Assembly (NCBI RefSeq): GCF_014217625.1
Contig: NZ_CP043641.1
Location: 3,286,001 to 3,350,000 of the forward strand
Direction of reading: 5' to 3'
Origin: Leifsonia shinshuensis
Lineage (GTDB): Bacteria > Actinomycetota > Actinomycetes > Actinomycetales > Microbacteriaceae
DNA length: 64,000 bases
Below, in pieces: positions 34,207-43,340 of the stretch (the first letter of the stretch is position 1; the number at the start of each line of letters is the position of its first letter). Made by a program: the position numbers and the translations under genes. The notes under the pieces were generated by a model. That model was not told the origin of the DNA, did not search any database, and saw only the letters and a program-made list of their open reading frames with translations.

Positions 34207-34881
34207 GTGACCTCTCTCCCGCGCCGCCCGCGTCTGCTGGGCCGCCACGCCCTGCGCTCGCTGTGGGGCTCCCCGGTGCTCGGGATGCCGGTCGAAGCCC
34301 ACGAGGTGCGGACGGCGCGCCTGCTGCTGCGGCCCTATCGCGCGAGCGACGCCGCGGACTGGCGCCGCATCGAGGACGACGAGGAGGTGCGCCGCGGCCT
34401 GGACTGGCCGCTCCGCACCGCGCGCCAAGCGCACGATCACCTGCTCGCCCGCACGGCGCACACCGAGCTCGCCGGCGCCGGCGACCTCCTGGTGCTCGCG
34501 GTCGAGCGTCACGGGCGCGTGATCGGCGACGTGTCGCTGCACCTGCGCACCGTCGCGCCGGAGACCCGGGTCGCCGAGATGGGCTGGCTGCAGCTCACCG
34601 CCGAGGGAGGCCACGGCTACGCGACGGAGGCCGCCCGCGCGATGCTCGACCTCGCGTTCGGCGAGCTGCGCGCGTGCCTGGTGACCGCGGTGGTCGACCG
34701 GTCCAACGTGTCGTCGGCGCGGCTGGCCCTCCGGCTGGGGTTCCGCCTCGCGGGCGGGACCGTGCAGCGGATCACCTTCGTGCTGTCGGAGGCCGACTAC
34801 GCGGCCGAACGCGCGGCCCAGCCGTCACGCGGGGCCGTCGAGACCCCGCCGTTCGGGACGAAAAGTGTCGATAATCTCTGA
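34207..34881 (+). CDS. GNAT acetyltransferase, RimJ/RimL type
   Basis: This 224-residue protein has a GNAT domain at about 33-200: RTARLLLRPYRASDAADW, GDVSLHLRTVAPETRVAEMGW and the acetyl-CoA loop QLTAEGGHGYATEAARAML, then NVSSARLALRLGFRLAGGT. The RimJ/RimL layout suggests N-terminal acetylation of a protein or of a small amine. The start is GTG at 34207 after AAGGAGAGGA. A short basic N-terminal extension precedes the domain. Confidence 0.85.
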   Translation: MTSLPRRPRLLGRHALRSLWGSPVLGMPVEAHEVRTARLLLRPYRASDAADWRRIEDDEEVRRGLDWPLRTARQAHDHLLARTAHTELAGAGDLLVLAVERHGRVIGDVSLHLRTVAPETRVAEMGWLQLTAEGGHGYATEAARAMLDLAFGELRACLVTAVVDRSNVSSARLALRLGFRLAGGTVQRITFVLSEADYAAERAAQPSRGAVETPPFGTKSVDNL

Positions 34882-34951
34882 GTAGGCCCTCAACCGCCTC
34901 GGTTTCCGTCTGTTTCCATCAAATTCACGACCGATTTCGTGGCGAAAAGGC

Positions 34952-34980
34952 TTGTCCTGGGGTCCTGGAATTGCTAACGT
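34952..34980 (+). promoter_or_regulatory. Candidate promoter of the APC permease
   Basis: TTGTCC (34952-34957) and TAACGT (34975-34980) are 17 bases apart, within a conspicuously AT-rich stretch upstream of the permease gene. It lies about 40 bases before the ATG. Confidence 0.4.
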
Positions 34981-35017
34981 CCCCCTGTCGCATACGCGAC
35001 CCTAGCCAGGGAGAGCA

Positions 35018-36535
35018 ATGACGCAGGAAGATTCCCGGCCGGATTCCGTAGCACTCGGCAACGGAGCCGACCCTCGCGGGGGCGAAGACAAGCACGCACT
35101 GCAGGCGGACGGGGTGAGCGCCGCCGGCTCCATCGTGATGGCCGTGGCGGGCAGCGCGCCCGCGTACTCCATCGCAGCCACCACCGCGACGCTCGTGGGC
35201 GCCGCAGCCCTCGGCGCGCCCGCCGCACTGCTCTGGTGCGGCATCCCGATGCTCGGCATCGCGTGGGCGTTCCTCTATCTCGGTCGCGCCGACGTGAACG
35301 CCGGGGCCACCTACTCGTGGGTCGCCCGGGCCCTCCACCCCATCCTCGGCTTCCTGTCGGGCTGGGCGCTGGTCATCTCGGCGACGATCTTCATGGTCGC
35401 GGGAGCCCTCCCGGCCGGCGCGATGACGGTGACGCTGTTCGCGCCCGACCAGGCCAACAACGCCTGGCTGATCACCGGCGTCGGGGCGATCTGGTTCCTC
35501 GTGATGGCGGCGTGCGTGCTGTTCGGCGTGCACGTGACCGCCCGCGCGCAGTGGATCATGTCGCTCATCGAGGTGGGCATCCTGATCCTCTTCGCCGTGC
35601 TGATGATCGTGCGCGCCGCGACCAGCAGCCACGCCGGCCCGAACTTCTCGTGGGACTGGCTGGGCTTCAGCCACTTGACCGGCCAGGGCGTCTTCGTCTC
35701 GGCCGCCCTGATCGCCGCCTTCTACTACTGGGGCTGGGACGTCTCCTCGAACCTGAACGAGGAGACCAAGGACGGCCACAAGAACGCGGGCTCCGCCGGC
35801 ATCATCGGCATCGTCATCGTGTTCCTGCTGTTCGAGATCTTCACGATCGCGACGCTGGTCATGCTGCCGTCGAAGACCATCGAGAACAACAGCGCGAACA
35901 TCCTGTCGGTCCTCGGCGACGCGGTGTGGCCGGGCATCGGCGGCAAGATCCTCGTGGTCGCTGTCGCGCTGTCCACAATCGCGACGCTGGAGACCACGCT
36001 CATCCAGGTGACCCGCACGCTGTTCGCCATGGGCCGCGACCACACGATCCCGAAGGCGTTCGGCCGCATCCACCCGCGCTGGAAGACCCCGGCCTTCGCG
36101 ACCCTGATCGTCGTCGGCGTCTCGATCATCCTGTTCATCGGCTCGAACCTGCTGGGCACGGTCGGCGACATCATGACCAACGCCATCGCGTCGATCGGCA
36201 TGCAGATCGCGTTCTACTACACGCTGGCCGGGCTCGCGGTGGTCGTCGCCTACCGCCGGGTGCTGTTCAGATCGGTGAAGAACTTCCTGTTGATCTTCCT
36301 CTGGCCGCTGGCGGGAGCGATCTTCATGGGCGTGATCTTCGTGATGGGCATCACGCAGAACGACCCGATCGTGAACGTCCTCGGCGTCGGCCTGATCGCG
36401 GTAGGCATCATCCCGCTGGTGCTCTTCTACAAGAAGGGCAAGGCCTACTACACGCGGCGTCCGCTCGAGCTCCCCGCTGAGCTCGACGCGAAGGCCCCGG
36501 CGAACATCGACGACAGGGACCCGGCCGCGCTCTGA
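35018..36535 (+). CDS. APC-superfamily amino acid/amine permease
   Basis: This 505-residue, roughly 12-helix permease is of the amino acid-polyamine-organocation superfamily. The cytoplasmic N-terminus (about 1-35) is acidic and hydrophilic. Helix 1 carries GSIVMAVAGSAPAYSIAA (the broken-helix substrate-binding region) and helix 6 YYWGWDVSSNLNEETKD, typical of this branch. The C-terminal tail (about 470-505) is charged. The ATG sits 7 bases after AGGGAG. Substrate cannot be read from the sequence. Confidence 0.9.
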   Translation: MTQEDSRPDSVALGNGADPRGGEDKHALQADGVSAAGSIVMAVAGSAPAYSIAATTATLVGAAALGAPAALLWCGIPMLGIAWAFLYLGRADVNAGATYSWVARALHPILGFLSGWALVISATIFMVAGALPAGAMTVTLFAPDQANNAWLITGVGAIWFLVMAACVLFGVHVTARAQWIMSLIEVGILILFAVLMIVRAATSSHAGPNFSWDWLGFSHLTGQGVFVSAALIAAFYYWGWDVSSNLNEETKDGHKNAGSAGIIGIVIVFLLFEIFTIATLVMLPSKTIENNSANILSVLGDAVWPGIGGKILVVAVALSTIATLETTLIQVTRTLFAMGRDHTIPKAFGRIHPRWKTPAFATLIVVGVSIILFIGSNLLGTVGDIMTNAIASIGMQIAFYYTLAGLAVVVAYRRVLFRSVKNFLLIFLWPLAGAIFMGVIFVMGITQNDPIVNVLGVGLIAVGIIPLVLFYKKGKAYYTRRPLELPAELDAKAPANIDDRDPAAL

Positions 36536-36570
36536 CCCGAGCCCAACGCGGCCCTGCCCGACCCGACGCG

Positions 36571-36609
36571 ACCGCCGAGCATCCTCCCAACCCCGGGGTG
36601 CTCGGCGGT
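36571..36609 (+). terminator. Terminator after the APC permease
   Basis: An 11-bp perfect inverted repeat, ACCGCCGAGCA / TGCTCGGCGGT (36571-36581 with 36599-36609), loop 17 bases, begins 36 bases after the stop. No T tract follows. Confidence 0.75.
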
Positions 36610-36657
36610 GGCGTCCGTACGTGGGGCGGGTTCTTCGACGCCGCGTAGAGTGGAGGC

Positions 36658-37296
36658 ATGAGTTCGCGCGGAGCACGGGTCGCCCGCGGCTTCGCGGCCG
36701 CCGGTGTCGCGACGCTCGTCGCCGCGCTGTTCCACATGGCGGGAGGCGGGGAGGCGCCCAGCGCGCTCGCCCTCACCCTCAGCCTGGTCTTCTCGTCGCT
36801 GGCGAGCATCGTCCTCGTCGGCAAGCGCGCGGCGCCCTGGCGGGTGACGCTGTCCGTGGCGGTCAGCCAGTTCCTGTTCCACGCGCTGTTCACCCTGAGC
36901 CCGTCGGCGAGCTTCAGCGGGATGCCGATGGGCGGCCACCTCCACGCCGGGATGCACCTGACGCTGGTGCCCGGGGCGCCCGCTGCCGTGGACGCGGTGA
37001 CGGCAGGCCCGACCTTCCTGGGAGCGGACGTCTGGATGTGGCTCGCCCACGCCGCGGCCGCCGCCCTGACGATCGCGGTGCTGCTTCACGGTGAGCGCAC
37101 GCTGCTCGCCGTCGCGCGGTTCGCATTCTTCACGCTGTGCCGGTTCGTCGACCGCGTCACCGCAGTGACGCCGGTGGCGCCGAGCCGCGTCTCGACGCCG
37201 GTCGACACCGTCCCGGCGACCCTGCACGGGCTGCAGGCGCTGATCGGGGCGCTGCGCCACCGGGGGCCGCCGCGGGTCGTCGTCCCGGCCGGCTGA
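36658..37296 (+). CDS. Met/His-rich membrane protein of a copper-linked cluster
   Basis: This 212-residue membrane protein has about four hydrophobic segments (roughly 10-28, 35-55, 62-80 and 122-145). The loop GMPMGGHLHAGMHLTLVP at about 88-105 is rich in Met and His, a typical copper-binding composition. The C-terminal 60 residues are basic and cytosolic. YcnI- and CopC-type genes follow directly, so a role in copper uptake or handling is likely. It corresponds to the small unnamed membrane protein often seen with this pair; I cannot name a family. Confidence 0.72.
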   Translation: MSSRGARVARGFAAAGVATLVAALFHMAGGGEAPSALALTLSLVFSSLASIVLVGKRAAPWRVTLSVAVSQFLFHALFTLSPSASFSGMPMGGHLHAGMHLTLVPGAPAAVDAVTAGPTFLGADVWMWLAHAAAAALTIAVLLHGERTLLAVARFAFFTLCRFVDRVTAVTPVAPSRVSTPVDTVPATLHGLQALIGALRHRGPPRVVVPAG

Positions 37297-37382
37297 ACGC
37301 TCACGCTCGTCGCCGTCCGGGGAAGGCACCCCACATCCTCCCCACCCGGCCGCCCCGTGCGGCCGAGAAATCGGACGAACCC

Positions 37383-38180
37383 ATGAACAGCACTTCCGTG
37401 CGCACCCACGCGCGCATCCGCACCTCCCGCACCCGCACGCTGGGCCTCGCCGGCGCCGCCTCGGTCGCCGCCATCGCCCTCGCGCTCTCCGCCCCGCTCG
37501 CGGCCAGCGCCCACGTCACCGTCGGCCCGAACCAGGCCGCGCCGGGCAGCTACGCGACGCTCACCTTCAAGGTCCCGACCGAGTCGGCGACCGCAGGTAC
37601 CGTCAAGCTGGAGGTCGACCTCCCGACCGACACGCCCCTCGGCTCCGTCTCGTACCAGCCGATCGCAGGCTGGAGCACGCAGGTCGTGAACGAGAAGCTC
37701 TCCAAGCCCATCAAGACCGACGACGGGACCGTGACCGAGGCGCCGGTCAAGGTGATCTGGACGGCCGCCTCGGGCGTCCAGGTCGCGCCTGGCCAGTTCC
37801 AGCAGTTCGTGATCTCGGCGGGAGCGATGCCCGACACCGGGAACATCGTCCTGCCGACCCACCAGTACTACTCGGACGGCACGGTCGTGAACTGGGACGA
37901 GAAGACGCCGGCCTCCGGAGCCGAGCCGGAGCACCCCGCGCCGACCGTCTACATCAACGACGCGCCTCCGGCCGTGGGTGGCTCGTCGAGCGTGCTGGCC
38001 ACATCCGGTGCGACCTCGCCGACGACCGCGGCAGCATCGCCGGGCGCAGCGGCGGTCGCGATCGGGCTCGGGATCGGCGGACTCGCGCTGGGCGCGATCG
38101 CGCTCGTCGTCGCGGTGTTCGCGGCGACCAGACGTCCGCGCACGGCGCCGGCGACCTCCTCGACCTCAACGGAGAAGTGA
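37383..38180 (+). CDS. YcnI-family copper-binding membrane protein
   Basis: This 265-residue exported protein has a signal peptide (LGLAGAASVAAIALALSAPLAASA) whose cleavage leaves His as the first mature residue (AHVTVGP), the conserved N-terminal histidine of the YcnI/DUF1775 copper-binding fold. The beta domain runs to about 190 and includes a Trp (YQPIAGWSTQV) and NWDEKTP. A Ser/Thr/Ala linker and a C-terminal membrane helix (about 225-250) anchor it. Known relatives bind Cu(II) through the N-terminal His and a Trp bracket. It is cotranscribed with the CopC-domain gene 1 base further on. Confidence 0.92.
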   Translation: MNSTSVRTHARIRTSRTRTLGLAGAASVAAIALALSAPLAASAHVTVGPNQAAPGSYATLTFKVPTESATAGTVKLEVDLPTDTPLGSVSYQPIAGWSTQVVNEKLSKPIKTDDGTVTEAPVKVIWTAASGVQVAPGQFQQFVISAGAMPDTGNIVLPTHQYYSDGTVVNWDEKTPASGAEPEHPAPTVYINDAPPAVGGSSSVLATSGATSPTTAAASPGAAAVAIGLGIGGLALGAIALVVAVFAATRRPRTAPATSSTSTEK

Positions 38181-38181
38181 C

Positions 38182-38808
38182 ATGACGAGAATGACGACCC
38201 GCGTGCTCGCCGGGGCCGGCCTCCTGGCGGCGGTCGCGCTGGCATTGACGCCCACCGTCGCCGCGAGCGCGCACGACTACCTCGTGCAGACCTCGCCGGC
38301 GAGCGGCGCCACGCAGACCGAGCAACTGGACCAGGTGAAGCTGACGTTCAACGACCGCGTGCTCGACCTGGGCGGAGATGGTTCGTCGGCGATCCTCCGC
38401 GTCACCGACGCGTCTGGCAAGCATTTCGAGACCGGATGCCCGACCATCCTCGACACGACCGTCTCCGCTCCGACCGCGCTCGGCGCCGCGGGCGCCTACA
38501 CGGTCGACTGGCAGGTCGTCTCGGCGGACGGCCACACGGTCTCCGGCTCTTACGGCTTCACCTACAAGCCGCCGGCGGGAACCGCGGCGGTGCCCGGCAC
38601 CACCGCCCCCGGCTGCACGAGCTCGAAGGCGACCCCCGGCGCGGCGCCCGCCCCGTCCTCGACCGCCTCGACCGCCGTGCCCACCAAAGCGTCCTCGGAC
38701 GGCAACCTCGGCCTGGTCATCGGCATCGCGATCGGCATCGTCGCCCTGGCCCTGATCGGAGTCGTCATCCTCCTCCTCACGCGCCGCAAGCCGCCGACGG
38801 AGTCCTGA
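38182..38808 (+). CDS. CopC-domain copper-resistance-type membrane protein
   Basis: This 208-residue protein has a signal peptide cleaved before AHDYLVQTSPASGA, giving the N-terminal His of CopC domains, and a second copper-ligand block DGHTVSGSYGFTY near residue 118. A Pro/Ser/Ala/Thr linker and a C-terminal helix (about 178-200) anchor it to the membrane. CopC binds Cu(II) outside the cell and works with CopD-type importers; no CopD is adjacent. It starts 1 base after the YcnI stop, so both are one unit. Confidence 0.92.
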   Translation: MTRMTTRVLAGAGLLAAVALALTPTVAASAHDYLVQTSPASGATQTEQLDQVKLTFNDRVLDLGGDGSSAILRVTDASGKHFETGCPTILDTTVSAPTALGAAGAYTVDWQVVSADGHTVSGSYGFTYKPPAGTAAVPGTTAPGCTSSKATPGAAPAPSSTASTAVPTKASSDGNLGLVIGIAIGIVALALIGVVILLLTRRKPPTES

Positions 38809-38813
38809 CCACC

Positions 38814-38874
38814 GCCGAGGGGCACGTAAACGCCCTCAAAACACCGTTTTAGGGGCGTTTACGTGCCCCTCGGC
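38814..38874. terminator. Bidirectional terminator with 22-bp perfect stem
   Basis: The arms 38814-38835 and 38853-38874 are perfect reverse complements over 22 bp, and inside the loop AAAAC and GTTTT can pair further. It lies between the convergent copC-type and 38878-39246 genes and can end both. The core GGGGCACGTAAACGCCC matches the layout of the hairpins at 34028-34082 and, in part, at 43341-43374. Confidence 0.9.
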
Positions 38875-38877
38875 AGA

Positions 38878-39246
38878 TCAGGAGCGGGGGTGCTCGGCGC
38901 GCGCGTCGTCGCGGGTGCGCTTGCGCGTGCTGGGGGCGTCCAGCAGGGAGAGCCAGAACAGCAGGCCGAGCAGGCCGAAGATCAGCAGAGCCAGTGCCAG
39001 GTCGGTCCACTCGAACGGGATGAACGTGCCGTCGATCGACATCACCAGCACCAGCTCGACGATGCCGAACACGATGAAGAACAGGGCGAGCAGCGTGCGG
39101 GTCAGCCGGATGCGCCCGCGCCGGTGCACCTCCACGCGGCGCAGCTCGACCATGAGGGTCAGCAGCAGCAGCGGGAGGACCTGGGCGAGCGTGGCGGCCG
39201 TCGTGCCGTCGAGCAGTACCACTCGCGCGTCCAACGGGTCGATCAT
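38878..39246 (-). CDS. Small two- to three-helix membrane protein
   Basis: This 122-residue membrane protein has hydrophobic segments at about 18-33, 50-70 and 78-100 and a charged C-terminal tail ([17 protein letters not shown]). The stretch between the first two helices is basic ([15 protein letters not shown]). I do not recognise a family. It is divergent from clpB, with 99 bases between the two start codons, so the HspR operator at 39288-39314 might affect it as well. Confidence 0.68.
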   Translation of the reverse strand: MIDPLDARVVLLDGTTAATLAQVLPLLLLTLMVELRRVEVHRRGRIRLTRTLLALFFIVFGIVELVLVMSIDGTFIPFEWTDLALALLIFGLLGLLFWLSLLDAPSTRKRTRDDARAEHPRS

Positions 39247-39287
39247 GTGAGTCAGGGTAGTCGCATCGGAATACCCCTGGCGGAACC

Positions 39288-39314
39288 AAAGTTGAGCCTA
39301 TTAGACTCAACTTT
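39288..39314. promoter_or_regulatory. HAIR operator for HspR upstream of clpB
   Basis: A perfect 9-bp inverted repeat AAAGTTGAG / CTCAACTTT with a 9-base spacer contains TTGAG-N9-CTCAA, the core of the actinobacterial HspR-associated inverted repeat. It is 31 bases before the clpB ATG and covers a -10-like TATTAG. hspR itself lies 36 kb away in this window. Confidence 0.9.
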
Positions 39315-39345
39315 GTCACAGGACTTCGAAAGGAAACCCAACAGC

Positions 39346-41505
39346 ATGGCGAACATGCAGGGCGCCCCCTCCACGCAGGAGGACGCGAAGAGCGCGCTCG
39401 AACAGTACGGCATCAACCTCACCGAGATCGCCAAGAGCGGCAAGCTCGACCCGGTCATCGGGCGGGACGCCGAGATCCGCCGCGTCAGCCAGGTGCTGAC
39501 CCGGCGCACCAAGAACAACCCGGTGCTCATCGGCGAGCCCGGCGTCGGCAAGACGGCCGTCGTGGAGGGGCTGGCCCAGCGCATCGTCGCGGGCGACGTC
39601 GCCGACTCGCTCAAGGGCAAGCAGCTGGTCACCCTCGACCTGTCCGCCCTCGTCGCGGGCGCGATGTACCGCGGCCAGTTCGAGGAGCGGCTGAAGGCCG
39701 TCCTCAAGGAGATCAACGACGCCGAGGGCGAGATCATCACCTTCGTGGACGAGCTGCACATCCTGATGGGAGCCGGCGGCGGGGAGGGCTCGGTCGCGGC
39801 CTCCAACATGCTGAAGCCGATGCTGGCCCGCGGCGAGCTGCGGCTCATCGGCGCGACCACGCTCAACGAGTACCGCGAGTTCATCGAGAAGGACGCCGCC
39901 CTGGAGCGCCGCTTCCAGCAGGTGTACGTCGGCGAGCCCAGCGTGGAGGACACGGTCGCCATCCTGCGCGGGCTGAAGGGCCGCTACGAGGCGCACCACG
40001 GCGTCACCATCGAGGACTCCGCCCTGGTCGCCGCGGCCTCCCTCTCCAACCGCTACATCACCGCGCGGCAGCTGCCGGACAAGGCGATCGACCTGATCGA
40101 CGAGGCCGCCAGCCGGCTCAAGATGGAGATTGACTCCGCCCCGGTGGAGATCGACACCCTGCAGCGCCAGGTCGAGCGCATGAAGCTCGAGGAGTTCGCG
40201 CTCAAGAAGGAGAAGGACGACGCCAGCAAGGACCGCCTGGCGCAGCTCCGCGAGCGCCTCCACGAGCAGGAGGACACCCTCGAAGAGCTCCAGGAGCGCT
40301 GGCGCGCCGAGAAGGCCGCGCTCAACCGGGTCGGCGAACTGCGCTCGCAGCTGGAGGAGGCCAAGACCAGCCGCGACCTCGCCCTCCGCGACGGCCGATA
40401 CCAGGAGGCCTCCCGCATCGAGTACGAGACCATCCCCAACATCGAGCGCGAGCTGGCGGAGGCCGAGCAGGCCGAGCACAGCCACCCCCGCATGGTGAAC
40501 GAGCAGGTCACCGCCGACGACATCGCAGCGGTCGTGGCCGCGTGGACGGGCATCCCGGTCGACCGGCTCACCCAGGGCGAGACCGAGAAGCTGCTGAACC
40601 TGGAGCACGAGCTCGGCCGGCGCATCATCGGCCAGAGGAAGGCCGTGCAGGCGGTCGCCGACGCGGTCCGGCGCACCAGGGCGGGCATCTCCGACCCCGG
40701 GCGCCCGACCGGATCGTTCCTGTTCCTCGGTCCGACCGGCGTCGGCAAGACCGAGCTGGCGAAGGCGCTCGCCGCGTTCCTCTTCGACGACGAGAAGGCG
40801 ATGGTGCGCATCGACATGAGTGAGTACGGGGAGAAGTTCTCCGTCTCGCGGCTCGTCGGCGCCCCTCCCGGGTATGTCGGTTACGAGCAGGGCGGCCAGC
40901 TGACGGAGGCCGTGCGGCGTCGCCCGTACTCGGTCATCCTGCTGGACGAGGTCGAGAAGGCGCACCCCGAGGTCTTCGACGTGCTGCTGCAGGTGCTCGA
41001 CGACGGCCGCCTCACCGACGGCCAGGGCCGCACGGTCGACTTCCGCAACGCGATCCTGATCCTGACCTCCAACCTCGGCAGCCAGCATCTGGTCGACCCG
41101 ACGCTGGACGAGACCGAGCGCGAGGAGGCCGTGCTGCAGATGGTCCGGCAGGCGTTCAAGCCGGAGTTCGTCAACCGGCTGGACGACATCGTCGTGTTCT
41201 CCGCGCTCAGCCAGGAGGAGCTCGGCGAGATCGTGGAGCTCAACATCGACCGCCTGATGCGGCGGCTCGAGGAGCGCCGGCTGGAGCTGGCGGTCACCCC
41301 GGACGCCCGGCGCGGGCTGGCCGAGCGCGGCTACGACCCGATCTACGGGGCGCGCCCGCTGCGCCGGCTGATGCAGCGCGAGATCGAGGACCGGCTGGCC
41401 ACCGAGCTGCTCGCGGGCGAGATCCGCGACGGCGACACGGTGCGCGTCGACCTCGACCCGTCCGGCGAGCGGCTCACTGTCGCCCCGGTGCGCGAGGAGG
41501 TCTAG
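39346..41505 (+). CDS. clpB: ClpB-type disaggregase lacking the N-terminal domain
   Basis: This 719-residue AAA+ Hsp100 has two nucleotide-binding domains: Walker A GEPGVGKT at 63-70 and GPTGVGKT at 462-469, each with its Walker B ([17 protein letters not shown]). Between them is the coiled-coil middle domain (about 280-400) that marks ClpB rather than ClpA or ClpC. The usual N-terminal Clp_N domain (about 150 residues) is absent: the protein starts at [15 protein letters not shown] and enters NBD1 at once. The ATG at 39346 follows GAAAGGAAA; the in-frame extension upstream crosses the operator and is non-coding. It works with DnaK to dissolve aggregates and is expected to be repressed by HspR. 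Confidence 0.95.
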   Translation: MANMQGAPSTQEDAKSALEQYGINLTEIAKSGKLDPVIGRDAEIRRVSQVLTRRTKNNPVLIGEPGVGKTAVVEGLAQRIVAGDVADSLKGKQLVTLDLSALVAGAMYRGQFEERLKAVLKEINDAEGEIITFVDELHILMGAGGGEGSVAASNMLKPMLARGELRLIGATTLNEYREFIEKDAALERRFQQVYVGEPSVEDTVAILRGLKGRYEAHHGVTIEDSALVAAASLSNRYITARQLPDKAIDLIDEAASRLKMEIDSAPVEIDTLQRQVERMKLEEFALKKEKDDASKDRLAQLRERLHEQEDTLEELQERWRAEKAALNRVGELRSQLEEAKTSRDLALRDGRYQEASRIEYETIPNIERELAEAEQAEHSHPRMVNEQVTADDIAAVVAAWTGIPVDRLTQGETEKLLNLEHELGRRIIGQRKAVQAVADAVRRTRAGISDPGRPTGSFLFLGPTGVGKTELAKALAAFLFDDEKAMVRIDMSEYGEKFSVSRLVGAPPGYVGYEQGGQLTEAVRRRPYSVILLDEVEKAHPEVFDVLLQVLDDGRLTDGQGRTVDFRNAILILTSNLGSQHLVDPTLDETEREEAVLQMVRQAFKPEFVNRLDDIVVFSALSQEELGEIVELNIDRLMRRLEERRLELAVTPDARRGLAERGYDPIYGARPLRRLMQREIEDRLATELLAGEIRDGDTVRVDLDPSGERLTVAPVREEV

Positions 41506-41524
41506 GACGTGCGGGGGCCGGCCG

Positions 41525-42148
41525 TCAGCGGTCGGCCTCCGTCGCCATCAGCAGGTAGCCGAACTGCTCGGCGACGACCGAGAAGCCGTGCCGCTCGTAC
41601 AGTCGCTGGGCGCCGAGGTTCTGCTCCCAGACCGTGACCGTGAGCCGGTGGTGCGAGGCGAGGAGCCCGGACAGCACCGCGGAGCCGATGCCGCGGCCCC
41701 GGCGTCCGGCGACGACGGCGAGGTCCACGAGGTGCGTGCGGCCGTCCTCGTGGTGCAGCGTGAGGGTTCCGACAGGTTCGCCGTCCTCCAGGACGATGGC
41801 GGTCTCGGCGTCGGGATAGCGGTCGCGCCGGTCGGCGGAGTGCGCGCGGTACTTGACGCCCAGCGACGGGTCGGGGACGGCGGCGCCCGTGCCGGGATCG
41901 CCGTGGCGGACGTCCCGGAACACGCGCCGGAGGAACGGCTCGTCGGCGGCGGTCGCGGGCCTCGACGTCACTGCGCCAGGGCGGACGGCGGAGGGCATGC
42001 CGGCCTCGCTGGTCTCCAGCGGGTCGCCGGTCTCCCGTGCTTCGACCGGCCGCAGCCGGACGGTCCGCGGTTCTACGACGTTCAGCTCGGTCACTCCGAG
42101 CACGACCGCGCGCAGCGCCGTCGCGGCACGTCGCGAAACGTCGGGCAC
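41525..42148 (-). CDS. GNAT acetyltransferase with N-terminal extension
   Basis: This 207-residue protein has its GNAT domain at about 60-205: TSRPATAADEPFLRRVFRDVR, LVDLAVVAGRRGRGIGSAVL (acetyl-CoA loop RRGRGIG) and NLGAQRLYERHGFSVV. The first 60 residues (MPDVSRRAATALRAVVLGV...) are separate and may be partly untranslated or a small extra domain. It starts at GTG 42148, preceded by GAAGGA. The substrate is unknown. It converges on clpB with 19 bases between stops. Confidence 0.8.
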   Translation of the reverse strand: MPDVSRRAATALRAVVLGVTELNVVEPRTVRLRPVEARETGDPLETSEAGMPSAVRPGAVTSRPATAADEPFLRRVFRDVRHGDPGTGAAVPDPSLGVKYRAHSADRRDRYPDAETAIVLEDGEPVGTLTLHHEDGRTHLVDLAVVAGRRGRGIGSAVLSGLLASHHRLTVTVWEQNLGAQRLYERHGFSVVAEQFGYLLMATEADR

Positions 42149-42275
42149 AGGCGGGTCCTTCCTCGGCTCGCACGCGGGATTCCGCGGAGCACGGATGCGA
42201 GCTTAGGGCATCCACCGCCCCGTCCTCTGGCCCGCAGAGAGGGGCCATACACCTGCCGCGCGTAGGCTGGAGGGC

Positions 42276-43325
42276 ATGCTTGCGACCATCATCCACGGAG
42301 AGCGCGACGTGCGCCTCGAAGAAGTCCCCGACCCCGTCCTCTCGACCGGCGGAGACGCCATCGTGCGCGTCGTGGCGGCGTGCGTCTGCGGTTCCGACCT
42401 GTGGCCGTACCGCGGCGTGACGCCGACGGCCTCCCCGCGCCGCATCGGCCACGAGTTCGTCGGCGTCGTGGAGGAGGTCGGCCCCGAGGTGTCGACCATC
42501 GCCGTCGGCGACTTCGTGATCGCCCCGTTCTACGACTGCGACATGACCTGCGAGAACTGCAAGAACGGTGTCAGCACCTCCTGCCTGCACGGCGGCTGGT
42601 GGGGCGCCGACGACAAGGTCGGCGGCTTCGCCGACGGCGGCCAGGGCCAGAAGGTGCGCGTGCCGCACGCCGACGGCTCGCTCGTCGCGACGCCGGAGTA
42701 CCCGCGCGCGGAGCTCATCCCGAGCCTCCTGACCCTGTCGGACGTGATGGGCACCGGTCACCACGCCGCCGTCTCCGCCGGCGTCACCGAGGGCAGCACC
42801 GTCGTCGTGGTCGGCGACGGCGCGGTCGGCCTGTGCGCGGTGCTCGCGTCCAAGCGGCTCGGCGCGTCCCGCATCGTCGCCATGTCGCGGCACGAGTCGC
42901 GCCAGGCGCTGGCCCGCGAGTTCGGTGCGACCGACATCGTCGCCGAGCGCGGCGAGGAGGGCATCGCGGCGGTCAAGGACCTCTTCGACGGCATCGGCCC
43001 GGACTGCGTGCTGGAGGCCGTCGGCACCAAGGAGTCGATGGACCAGGCCATCCGGTCCGCGCGTCCCGGCGGGATGGTCGGTTACGTCGGCGTCCCGAAC
43101 GGCGGCGCAGAGCTGCCCATCCGCACACTGTTCAACACGAACGTCGGCGTGAACGGCGGCGTCGCCCCGGTGCGCAACTACGTGGAGGAGCTGCTGCAGG
43201 ACGTCTGGTCGGGCGCGATCGAGCCGGGCAAGGTCTTCGACCTGGAGGTGCCGCTGGAGGACATCGCCGAGGCCTACGCCGCGATGGACGAGCGCCGCGC
43301 GATCAAGACCCTGGTGCGGCCGTAA
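42276..43325 (+). CDS. Zinc-dependent medium-chain alcohol dehydrogenase
   Basis: This 349-residue NAD(P)-dependent dehydrogenase has catalytic zinc ligands Cys38 (VCGSDLWPYRG) and His59-Glu60 (IGHEFVGVVEE), structural zinc cysteines 92, 95 and 103 with Cys88 nearby, and the Rossmann motif VVVGDGAVGLCAV. The insert HGGWWGADDKVGGFADGGQGQKVRVPHADG (in parts) is typical of the branch that oxidises or reduces aldehydes and short alcohols. The substrate is not certain. It stands alone and is closed by a 16-bp-stem terminator. Confidence 0.88.
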   Translation: MLATIIHGERDVRLEEVPDPVLSTGGDAIVRVVAACVCGSDLWPYRGVTPTASPRRIGHEFVGVVEEVGPEVSTIAVGDFVIAPFYDCDMTCENCKNGVSTSCLHGGWWGADDKVGGFADGGQGQKVRVPHADGSLVATPEYPRAELIPSLLTLSDVMGTGHHAAVSAGVTEGSTVVVVGDGAVGLCAVLASKRLGASRIVAMSRHESRQALAREFGATDIVAERGEEGIAAVKDLFDGIGPDCVLEAVGTKESMDQAIRSARPGGMVGYVGVPNGGAELPIRTLFNTNVGVNGGVAPVRNYVEELLQDVWSGAIEPGKVFDLEVPLEDIAEAYAAMDERRAIKTLVRP

Positions 43326-43340
43326 CGGATCCGAATGCGA

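Noticed and set aside
38863..39345. An in-frame N-terminal extension of clpB that could supply the missing N-domain
   Set aside because: The extension runs through the terminator, antisense to a membrane protein gene and across the HspR operator, and it has no Clp_N similarity.
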